A stretch of 64,000 nucleotides of DNA, from assembly GCA_017307785.1 (NCBI GenBank), contig JAFKGI010000002.1:248001-312000 (forward strand). The letters run 5' to 3'. This document shows, in pieces, positions 57,851 to 64,000 of this stretch (positions within the stretch are counted from its first letter, which is position 1; each line of letters starts with the position of its first letter). Below the pieces are notes generated by a model. That model was not told the origin of the DNA. It ran no database searches and was given only the letters and a program-made list of their open reading frames with translations. A program made the translations under genes and the position numbers. Source of the DNA: Vulcanimicrobiota bacterium. Its GTDB lineage: Bacteria > Vulcanimicrobiota > Xenobia > Xenobiales > JADMJV01.

Positions 57851-57869
57851 CTTTGGCCCTTGGCCAAAG
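57851..57869 (+). other. Perfect hairpin between porin and glycosyltransferase genes
   Basis: CTTTGGCC pairs with GGCCAAAG around CTT. No T run follows, so it is not a standard terminator; it could limit read-through or protect the 3' end of the porin mRNA. Confidence 0.55.
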
Positions 57870-57879
57870 TCGGACAACG

Positions 57880-59031
57880 ATGAGCGCACTCGAGTTGTCG
57901 GTGGTCATGCCTTGCCTCAATGAGGCGCGGACGGTGGCCATCTGCATCAAGAAGGCGCTCGATTTCATGGAGCGCAACGGAGTCGCCGGGGAAGTCGTCA
58001 TCGCCGACAATGGCAGCACCGACGGTTCTCAGCAACTGGCCGAAGAAGCCGGCGCCCGGGTGGTGCCGGTCTCTGAAAAGGGCTACGGCAATGCCCTGAT
58101 GGGCGGCTTCCGGGCCGCTCAGGGTCGCTACATCGTGATGGGCGACGCCGACGACAGCTACGACTTCTCCTCGCTGGAACCGTTTCTGGCAAAGCTGCGC
58201 GAAGGCTACCAGCTGGTGATGGGCAATCGCTTCCGAGGCGGCATCGCCCCCGGGGCGATGCCCATCCATCACCGCTATCTGGGCAATCCCGTGCTTACCG
58301 GTATCGGCCGGCTCTTCTTCAACAGCAAGATGGGGGATTTCCACTGCGGACTGCGTGGTTTCCACCGGGACATCCTGGAGATTCTGGACCTGCGCACCAC
58401 CGGCATGGAATTCGCCAGCGAACTGGTGGTCAAGTCGGAGCTCAACAAGCTCAAGATTTGCGAAGTGCCCACCCGTCTGGCCAAAGACGGGCGCGGCCGC
58501 CCACCCCACCTCAACAGTTGGCGCGACGGCTGGCGCCATCTGCGTTTTCTGCTGCTCTACAGTCCGCGCTGGCTGTTTTACTACCCGGGCACCCTGCTGG
58601 TTCTGGCCGGCCTGGGACTGTTCGGCTGGCTGCTACCGGGACCACGCCGTCTCTTCGACGTGACCTTTGACGTGCACACCTTGCTTTACGCCTCCGGCTT
58701 CATCCTGTTGGGCACCCAGGCCCTGATGTTCGGCTTCTTCGCTCGGGTCTTCGCCATCAGCGAAGGCCTCATGCCCAGGGACCCCAAGCTGGACCAGCGA
58801 CTGGATTCGCTCTATCTTGAGAAAGGGCTGATCGCGGGCACCCTGCTCACGCTGTGTGGTCTGATCGGCTCCGTGCTGGCCCTGGGAGCATGGCGCTCCC
58901 TCGGCTACGGTCAACTCGACGTCAGCTCCAGCGAACGCCTGGTGATCCCGGCCGTGACCTGCCTGCTGCTGGGCGGCCAGTTGATCATGGGCAGCTTCTT
59001 TCTCAGCCTGTTGCGACTGGGACGCCGCTAG
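57880..59031 (+). CDS. GT2 glycosyltransferase with C-terminal membrane helices
   Basis: Polyprenyl-phosphate-sugar synthase type. Residues 1-225 are the GT-A domain: LSVVMPCLNEARTV, VVIADNGSTDGS, DxD-like MGDADDSYDF near residue 93, FHCGLRGFHRD. Residues 235-383 hold four membrane helices, as in GtrB/DPMS-like enzymes that pass lipid-linked sugars to GT-C transferases. ATG 57880 is taken as start; a TTG at 57853 is in frame but would fall inside the hairpin at 57851-57869. It could feed the GT-C proteins of the 11-28 kb locus. Confidence 0.87.
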   Translation: MSALELSVVMPCLNEARTVAICIKKALDFMERNGVAGEVVIADNGSTDGSQQLAEEAGARVVPVSEKGYGNALMGGFRAAQGRYIVMGDADDSYDFSSLEPFLAKLREGYQLVMGNRFRGGIAPGAMPIHHRYLGNPVLTGIGRLFFNSKMGDFHCGLRGFHRDILEILDLRTTGMEFASELVVKSELNKLKICEVPTRLAKDGRGRPPHLNSWRDGWRHLRFLLLYSPRWLFYYPGTLLVLAGLGLFGWLLPGPRRLFDVTFDVHTLLYASGFILLGTQALMFGFFARVFAISEGLMPRDPKLDQRLDSLYLEKGLIAGTLLTLCGLIGSVLALGAWRSLGYGQLDVSSSERLVIPAVTCLLLGGQLIMGSFFLSLLRLGRR

Positions 59032-59051
59032 CAGCTTTCCCTCTCAAAGTT

Positions 59052-59060
59052 TGCTATAAT
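59052..59060 (+). promoter_or_regulatory. Extended consensus -10 for the 59071 gene
   Basis: TGC followed by a perfect TATAAT. The ATG lies 10 nt after it, so the leader would be only about four nt. Confidence 0.55.
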
Positions 59061-59070
59061 CGAAGGGATT

Positions 59071-60801
59071 ATGGGGAGCAAGCGGGGGATTGGCCTGGCC
59101 GGCGTGCTGGTAGTGCTCGTGCTTTGCTTTGTCCTCTGTTCGGTTCTGGTGGGCACCACCTTGCTGCATTTTCGAGTGGCGCAGCACGGCGAACGGGAAT
59201 TGCTGGCTCAGGGTCTGGCCGAGCAAGCGGTGGGCCTGACCTTGGATCGCATCAACAAGAATCCTCAATTCGGACTGCCGGGCAAAGCAGGCTATCGCCA
59301 GCCGGTCGAACCTCACCCCGAGTGGGCCGGCAAGGACATGAGTTCCAGGCTGGTGTTTGGCGGCTCCGGGCCCTATTCCACCAACAACCTCTATGAAGAC
59401 AACGCCGTGCGGGGTTGGAATGGGAGCGTGGTGCCGGCCCGCAGCCTGCATCTGGTAGCGGTAGGGACCGTCGGTTCCACGCGAAGAATCATCGAAGTGC
59501 ATTACCAGAACAATCCCTTCCCCTACGCCATCGGGTCCAATTCGCCACTGGTTTCCCAAGGAGACTTGTTGGTGGGAGCCCTGCCGGAAGGCAAAATTCA
59601 CACGCTGACCGACCCCCCTCCCGACGATCAGCTCAAGCCAGGTCACATGCGCAGCAATTCGGCCGCCCAGCAGTCGGTGGAACTGAGCGAGCGCACCTTG
59701 ATCACCGGCAACGTCGAATCAGCCGGGGGCATCAAGCTCGAGAGAGAAACACGTGTGTTAGGTGCGGCCCGACCCTTTTCCGGCACCACCCGTTTTCCGG
59801 ACATCGACGTCCACCGGTTCGATCCGGGCAACGAGTCACCCAAGCTCAACTCGCAGATCGGGGCCGAGACGCTAGAAGGTCGATTCCGCGTCGACACCTC
59901 CCTGCAGGTAGACGGAGACCTGACCCTACAAGACGGCGTTCTCTATGTAGAGGGAGACGTGCATATCAAAGGGGGCTTGAAGGGCAAGGGGGCCATCGTG
60001 GCCACCGGCAAGTTGACCATCGACCGGGCCAGCAACTTCGCCCAGGATGCCCAGGTCGCGCTGCTCTCCAACGGAGACCTGGAACTGCACGGCCAAGGAA
60101 GCGACCGCTCCTATGTGCAGGGCCTTCTTTACTCCAAGGGCTCGGTCAAAACCAGCGACCTGACCCTATTGGGCAGCTTGATTCAGGGCGGACGTAGCGA
60201 TGGCCAGGTGGATGTCTCCAACAGCCATCTGGTGCACGTGCCGGAATACTCCAAGATGCGCATTGACTTCAAGCCGCCGCCGCAGAAACCCGGTCCCAAC
60301 GTGGATGCACACATCGACAACGCCAACATGTCCTCGCTGCTGCGCAGCTACAACGGGGGTCACAACAGCGATTTCGTGGGGATCTGGCCTTCCTCGAGCC
60401 TGTCGACTTTTTACGACGCCGCTCAGGATCGCTACGTGGTTCCCCCCAACTATAAAAATCAGATGTTGATCAGCTTTGGCGCAGCGACCTACGACAATGG
60501 CCAACAGACTTCTTGGAGCAATCCCAGCTATCTGCTGGGCCAGGCCCGAGGGCTGGCCCAGGATCCACGCTGGGCCGCTGTGATCGGGCAGACCGGCATG
60601 AGCCTGGATGGATTGGTGAATGCCTCGCTCCAAAAACTGACCGCTCAGGTGGACGCAGCCGACAAACAGTATCAGCTCTGGAAGGCCTATCAGCAGCCCA
60701 CCCAGACCGGTTCGCGCGCCGGTGGTCCGTTTGTGCTGGACCTGAACGAATTTCTCAGCCCGGGGGACCGCTTGCGCCTGCTGCGCTGGCATCGGCTGTA
60801 A
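59071..60801 (+). CDS. PilX-like membrane-anchored protein with polymer-like beta repeats, 576 aa
   Basis: The N terminus (MGSKRGIGLAGVLVVLVLCFVLCSVLVGTTLL) is a single membrane helix as in PilX/PilV-type minor pilins, with a Lys-Arg-Gly-x-Gly start but no clear GFTLxE cleavage site. After about 70 pilin-like residues (AEQAVGLTLDRINKNPQFG), a middle part of regular short beta repeats (VDGDLTLQDGVLYVEGDVHIKGGLKGKGAIVATGKL, about residues 290-330) recalls bactofilin or right-handed beta-helix proteins. The end is helical. Its last 47 bp overlap the kinase gene on the other strand. May be a pilus-tip or secretion-related surface protein. Confidence 0.65.
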   Translation: MGSKRGIGLAGVLVVLVLCFVLCSVLVGTTLLHFRVAQHGERELLAQGLAEQAVGLTLDRINKNPQFGLPGKAGYRQPVEPHPEWAGKDMSSRLVFGGSGPYSTNNLYEDNAVRGWNGSVVPARSLHLVAVGTVGSTRRIIEVHYQNNPFPYAIGSNSPLVSQGDLLVGALPEGKIHTLTDPPPDDQLKPGHMRSNSAAQQSVELSERTLITGNVESAGGIKLERETRVLGAARPFSGTTRFPDIDVHRFDPGNESPKLNSQIGAETLEGRFRVDTSLQVDGDLTLQDGVLYVEGDVHIKGGLKGKGAIVATGKLTIDRASNFAQDAQVALLSNGDLELHGQGSDRSYVQGLLYSKGSVKTSDLTLLGSLIQGGRSDGQVDVSNSHLVHVPEYSKMRIDFKPPPQKPGPNVDAHIDNANMSSLLRSYNGGHNSDFVGIWPSSSLSTFYDAAQDRYVVPPNYKNQMLISFGAATYDNGQQTSWSNPSYLLGQARGLAQDPRWAAVIGQTGMSLDGLVNASLQKLTAQVDAADKQYQLWKAYQQPTQTGSRAGGPFVLDLNEFLSPGDRLRLLRWHRL

Positions 60802-62263
60802 GGTAAGGGAGCAAGGCCAGCTCCACCTCTTTCAGGTCGGGGTAGCGTCCGTCGGCTTGTTTGGCCAGCATTCTGTGCACCACTGCCTCCAGCCCGGGCG
60901 CAAAACCGGGGAGCGGAGGCGGCGGGCTACTGAGGTGGGCCATGGCCAGTGCCATAAAGTCGCCCTGAAAGGGAGGCTCACCGGTCAACATTTCGTGAAG
61001 CATAATCCCCAGGGAATACTGGTCCAGTCGCCCGTCGAGGTCGGATTTGGAAAGCGAGAACTGCTCGGGCGGCATGTAGCACGGAGTCCCCATGGCCGCA
61101 CCACTGACGGTGATGCGGGTGCGATCCTGCTGGACCGCCAGACCGAAATCGAGGATCTTGACCAGTCCCCGCCTGGTGAGGATGACATTGGCCGGCTTCA
61201 GGTCTCGATGTAGCACCCCCTTACCGTGAGCGTAGTGCATGGCCCGCAGCATGGGCAAAAACAGTTCGCCGACCCGGGCCAGCGAAAGCCGCTCCGCCTG
61301 GAGCAGTTCGTCCAGGGGCTGTCCCTCGACCAGCTCCACCAGCAGGTAAAGGAGCTCCCCCTGACTGCCTCCTCCGTAGGTGCGCACAATGTTGGGGTGG
61401 TCGAGGGTCCGGCAAACCTGGATCTCGCGTCCGAAGCGCTGCCGATACTCCTCGTCTTGAGCCAGCTCCGGTCGCATCACCTTACAGGCCACCGCGTCGG
61501 AATGGGCGGAATCCGGCTCGGCCCGATAGACCGTGGCCATGCCGCCGGCCCCCAGGCGCTTGACCAGTCGATACTGATCGAGTCGACTGCCCAGCAGAAA
61601 GTCCTGGCCCGAAGCCTCGAGACTCTGCAGACTTTCCAGCTTCTGGCCACGGCGGCGCGCCAACCACAGGGCGGCAGCCGCCAAACCGGCCAGCCCAGCC
61701 CCCAGCAGAGCCAGAATCCAACCCGAAGGGAACAACCACAGAGAGCCAGCAGCCGGAATGCGCTCCAGCTTGCTCTGGCGCCCGCGCACACCCAGGTTGC
61801 TCAGAGCGACGGTCTGATCGCGAAAGCCGGCTCGGCGCAGCACCAAAGAGTCGTGCAGCAGGTCAGGCACGGCCAGGCTATGCACCGCGCCGGTGGTTCC
61901 CACAAAATTCTGGCCCAGGTAAAGGTCGGCAGCGGGGAAGCTGTGGACTTCGACTTCCAGCCGAAGCGGCCGCAGGCGCACCGGCGAAGAGTAACGCGTT
62001 ACCCCCCTTCCGGGGGCGGGCAGGCGGGCCGTCTCCCAGTCGTAACCCGGCGCGGCAATACGATATTCCCAGGGAGACTTTTGAGCAGGTAGCGGCTCGG
62101 GCAGCAGAAAGGCATTGCCCTGTCGGGTCAGACCGGCCAGCGGCGGCTGGCTCACGGTCACTTCTAGCGCCAGCCCGGCCGGCTCCACCGTGAACATGAC
62201 TCGTGGCGACTCGGCCGCCACCGCCAGACTCAGGCAAAGCCACAGACAGGTCGGTTTTACCAC
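60755..62263 (-). CDS. Receptor-like Ser/Thr protein kinase with extracytoplasmic PEGA-like domain
   Basis: 502 aa. Signal peptide (MVKPTCLWLCLSLAVAAE), an outside region of about 170 residues with a PEGA-like segment (FPAADLYLGQNFVGTTGAVHSLAVP, LVLRRAGFRDQTVAL), one membrane helix near residue 190, then a cytosolic Hanks-type kinase: LGAGGMATVYRAE, Lys in VACKVMRPE, HRDLKPANV, DFGLA, and PPEQ in the activation segment. This is the reverse of the usual order in bacterial PASTA/PEGA kinases, where the kinase comes first. GTG 62263 with GAGGA upstream, overlapping the pseudopilin stop. Coupled to the secretion genes, so it may sense or control secretion. Confidence 0.88.
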   Translation of the reverse strand: MVKPTCLWLCLSLAVAAESPRVMFTVEPAGLALEVTVSQPPLAGLTRQGNAFLLPEPLPAQKSPWEYRIAAPGYDWETARLPAPGRGVTRYSSPVRLRPLRLEVEVHSFPAADLYLGQNFVGTTGAVHSLAVPDLLHDSLVLRRAGFRDQTVALSNLGVRGRQSKLERIPAAGSLWLFPSGWILALLGAGLAGLAAAALWLARRRGQKLESLQSLEASGQDFLLGSRLDQYRLVKRLGAGGMATVYRAEPDSAHSDAVACKVMRPELAQDEEYRQRFGREIQVCRTLDHPNIVRTYGGGSQGELLYLLVELVEGQPLDELLQAERLSLARVGELFLPMLRAMHYAHGKGVLHRDLKPANVILTRRGLVKILDFGLAVQQDRTRITVSGAAMGTPCYMPPEQFSLSKSDLDGRLDQYSLGIMLHEMLTGEPPFQGDFMALAMAHLSSPPPPLPGFAPGLEAVVHRMLAKQADGRYPDLKEVELALLPYLTADASAAGASGPPG

Positions 62264-62856
62264 GAGTTCCTCAAGGAGACGTGACCGCTCCAACGAGTGT
62301 GGCGGTCACCAGCCCAGCTTTCCAGCGTCACATCGATTTCCCGCCCCAAACGAATGCCGTTGGCTTCGTGAGTCACGGAGAACTGGTCGATTTCGTTCAC
62401 CAGTAATCGTCGGACGTGCTGCGGATCGTCCTGGAGAGCTTGCAGATTCGCCTCGTTCAGGGCCAGCGGCGTAGTAGAGGACCAACCGGGCACCGACGTG
62501 GGCGAAGATTTCCAATCCAGGCGAACCAACTCGCGGCGCTGGGCGTCGCGATAAACCAGACAGGGACGCACGTCCCAGGCGAGTTCGCCGTCGCTCAAGA
62601 CTTCGTGGACGCTCTGACAAGAAAGAGTGCCGGACAGGTAATAAAGACCACCGGAACCACTCGACTGCAAAAGTTCTCGCAGTTGAGCCAGGGCCAGCTG
62701 CAGCCGCTGCTGCGTCTGAGCCAGGGCCGTCTCTCGTCGTTGCAGGCGCAAGCTGGGGATGAGCAGGCGCTCGGCCAGAATCACCAGCAAGCTCAGCAAG
62801 GCGACCACTACAACCGCTTCCGCCAGCGTGAAGCCCCTCAATGCTGAACGCGCCAC
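62257..62856 (-). CDS. GspJ-like pseudopilin
   Basis: Type IV pilin-like N terminus: MARSALRGFTLAEAVVVVALLSLLVILAE with prepilin peptidase cleavage after Gly and Glu at +5. A long amphipathic helix follows, then a beta domain of about 130 residues ending NSW. GTG 62856 is chosen because AGGAGG lies nine nt upstream and gives an eight-residue leader; ATG 62883 and a TTG in the TTGA overlap are alternatives. In type II secretion the minor pseudopilins J and I form the pseudopilus tip; order F-I-J here fits that. The J assignment rests on size and order. Confidence 0.75.
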   Translation of the reverse strand: MARSALRGFTLAEAVVVVALLSLLVILAERLLIPSLRLQRRETALAQTQQRLQLALAQLRELLQSSGSGGLYYLSGTLSCQSVHEVLSDGELAWDVRPCLVYRDAQRRELVRLDWKSSPTSVPGWSSTTPLALNEANLQALQDDPQHVRRLLVNEIDQFSVTHEANGIRLGREIDVTLESWAGDRHTRWSGHVSLRNSW

Positions 62857-63221
62857 AGGGCCGTGCCTCCTCGGAGATGGCATTCACGGCTGCGAAACTC
62901 CCAGGCCACGTCGACCTGCACCTCCAAGGCCCGGTCCGGGTCTGCATCTTCCAACTTGGCCACGGTTACGGTCGGTTGAAAAGTCACTCCGAGCTGGCCG
63001 GCGACCGGCGCCAACTGTTGGCGACCCGGCGTCAGACTGTCGAAATTGCGTGACCGATACGCCTCCAGGTTATCGTTCAGAATTCGCTGGGCCTCCACCC
63101 GCACTTCGGCCTGACGAGTGGCCAGGATCGAGGCCGGCAGCATCTGGAAAACAAAAATCGCGGTAACCAGCAGCAGTCCAAAAGCCAGCAGTGTCTCGAC
63201 CAAGGTGAAGCCGCGCTTCAT
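62838..63221 (-). CDS. GspI-like pseudopilin
   Basis: 127 aa starting MKRGFTLVETLLAFGLLLVTAIFVF, a clear prepilin signal with cleavage after Gly 4 and Glu at +5. The short globular part (VTFQPTVTVAKLEDADPDRALEVQVDVAW) is GspI-sized. ATG 63221 overlaps the gspF stop (ATGA); the longer open frame upstream is a shadow of gspF. Its 3' end overlaps the next pseudopilin gene by 19 bp. Confidence 0.78.
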   Translation of the reverse strand: MKRGFTLVETLLAFGLLLVTAIFVFQMLPASILATRQAEVRVEAQRILNDNLEAYRSRNFDSLTPGRQQLAPVAGQLGVTFQPTVTVAKLEDADPDRALEVQVDVAWEFRSRECHLRGGTALWRVQH

Positions 63222-64000
63222 AGCGTCTCGACTAGCCTGAGCAGTGGTAGGGCAGTGGCGATGATGAAGGCACCGGCGGCGATACCCATCAGCAACATCA
63301 GCACCGGCTCCAGCATGTCCAGAAAGCGCCGGATAGCGGTTTCCAGCTCCAGGTCGAAAAGCTGGGCCAGGCTGAGCAGCATCTGGCTGACTTTGCCCGA
63401 TTCTTCCCCGGCCCTTACCCCCTGGATGATGACGGGCGAGAAGGCTCCGGTGGCAGCCAATCCCTGTGCCACGGTAGCGCCAGCGACTACAGACTCCACC
63501 GCCTGGCGGCACGGTTCTTCCAGCCCGGCACAACCGCCCGCCAGTTGCAGACTTTGCTGGAGCGGCAAGCCGGTCTCCAGGGCCAGCGCCAGACTGCGCA
63601 GGAAGCGCGCCTGGGCCAGCGTCGAGAGGGCGCCCGAGAGCCCCGGAAGATGTCGCGCACGAGCCAGAAGACTCCAGCGAAATCGGTAGATCAGGCTGCC
63701 CCCCAGCAACCAGAGCAGCGGGGAGCCCAGCACTCGAGACAAACCCAGCACCAATTGGCTGAACCAGGGAAGCCCGGTCTGGCCCAGAGCCGGGCGAAGG
63801 GCCGCGAAAAGCCAGGGTGGCAGAACCACTACCGCGATCAGACAGAGAGTGGCCAGCAGCACCGGGTAAGCCAGCTGAGCTTGAACACGGTGCTGCAGCA
63901 GAGCAAGCTTCTCCTCATAATCGGCCAGTCGGGTCAACAGCACGCCCAAAGTGCCGGTCGATTCGCCCAGTTGAACCAATCGCAGAGCAAAAGGGGTCAT
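63218..64000 (-). CDS. gspF: Type II secretion/type IV pilus inner-membrane platform protein GspF/PilC, C-terminal part
   Basis: The gene enters from the right edge; the ATG at 64000 is internal. LVQLGESTGTLGVLLTRLADYEE is the end of the first T2SSF domain; it is followed by a membrane helix pair (YPVLLATLCLIAVVVLP) and the second T2SSF domain (LAQARFLRSLALALETGLPLQQSLQLAG, VRAGEESGKVSQMLLSLAQLFD), then the last helix pair (LDMLEPVLMLLMGIAAGAFIIATALPLL). It is the platform that couples the assembly ATPase to pseudopilin insertion. First visible gene of a unit with two pseudopilins and the receptor kinase. Confidence 0.9.
   Translation of the reverse strand: MTPFALRLVQLGESTGTLGVLLTRLADYEEKLALLQHRVQAQLAYPVLLATLCLIAVVVLPPWLFAALRPALGQTGLPWFSQLVLGLSRVLGSPLLWLLGGSLIYRFRWSLLARARHLPGLSGALSTLAQARFLRSLALALETGLPLQQSLQLAGGCAGLEEPCRQAVESVVAGATVAQGLAATGAFSPVIIQGVRAGEESGKVSQMLLSLAQLFDLELETAIRRFLDMLEPVLMLLMGIAAGAFIIATALPLLRLVETL

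Noticed and set aside
56725..58539. 604-codon minus-strand ORF across the porin and GT2 genes
   Set aside because: Spans two unrelated real genes and the gap between them; no recognisable domain.

Overview
The window is about 64 kb of G+C-rich, gene-dense bacterial DNA, with no rRNA, tRNA, CRISPR array or insertion sequence that I can recognise. The host looks like a diderm (Gram-negative-type) bacterium outside the Proteobacteria. It has an SLH-domain outer-membrane porin ending in an aromatic residue, ClpC rather than only ClpB, two tandem PilT-like ATPases, a type II secretion/pseudopilus cluster, a PEGA-type receptor Ser/Thr kinase, and many lineage-specific proteins. SLH-anchored porins are typical of diderm Terrabacteria (Cyanobacteria, Deinococcota, Armatimonadota, Eremiobacterota/Vulcanimicrobiota, Negativicutes). 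I favour one of the less-studied phyla of that group but cannot name it from sequence alone.

Layout. 1-11.3 kb: housekeeping and unknown genes on the plus strand (clpC end, a KamA-type aminomutase coupled to radA, a class A penicillin-binding protein followed by two overlapping small genes, an esterase) plus a BCP-type peroxiredoxin on minus. 11.4-28.6 kb: a glycan locus. On the minus strand a chain of genes, most overlapping by 4 nt or separated by a few nt, runs from a Gfo/Idh/MocA oxidoreductase through a GT2-methyltransferase fusion, gmhB, gmhA, a transaldolase, an epimerase, hddC, hddA, a UDP-glucose-dehydrogenase-like protein and an SDR to a GT-C membrane protein. It holds a whole GDP-D-glycero-D-manno-heptose route plus the enzyme that makes its sedoheptulose-7-phosphate precursor. 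Four further large polytopic membrane proteins follow, two of which overlap tail to tail by 111 bp. 28.7-38.7 kb: two tandem PilT-like ATPases, three paralogous FliB/YkgJ-type Cys-cluster proteins, a methionine-rich protein with a cysteine-hydrolase-like end, a PAP2 phosphatase, a zinc-ribbon coiled-coil protein and a GapR/DUF2312-like small protein. 38.7-42.5 kb: exonuclease, leucyl aminopeptidase, secreted phospholipase D-like enzyme.

42.57-44.19 kb is the standout: about 1.6 kb with no credible ORF but packed with perfect hairpins, many of which read as C(UUCG)G tetraloop hairpins on the minus strand. Two helices pair fully only on minus (G.U wobbles instead of A.C mismatches). A duplicated two-hairpin domain carries compensatory changes. 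It is bounded by an A+T-rich promoter-like segment with inverted repeats and by a terminator. I read it as a large structured non-coding RNA that I cannot assign to a known family.

44.3-55.1 kb: glcF/glcD, an EF-hand plus calpain-like protease, SelO, a CDF metal transporter coupled to an anaerobic sulfatase-maturating enzyme, and a C-type sulfatase with a MauE-like and a Cys-less rhodanese-like protein. 55.2-64 kb: SLH porin, GT2 glycosyltransferase, a PilX-like protein, a PEGA receptor kinase, and gspJ-, gspI- and gspF-like genes running off the right edge.

Translational coupling (ATGA, GTGA or TTGA overlaps) is very frequent, and GTG and TTG starts are common. Several lineage-specific genes appear to have near-leaderless transcripts, with a -10 box 6-10 nt before the ATG.
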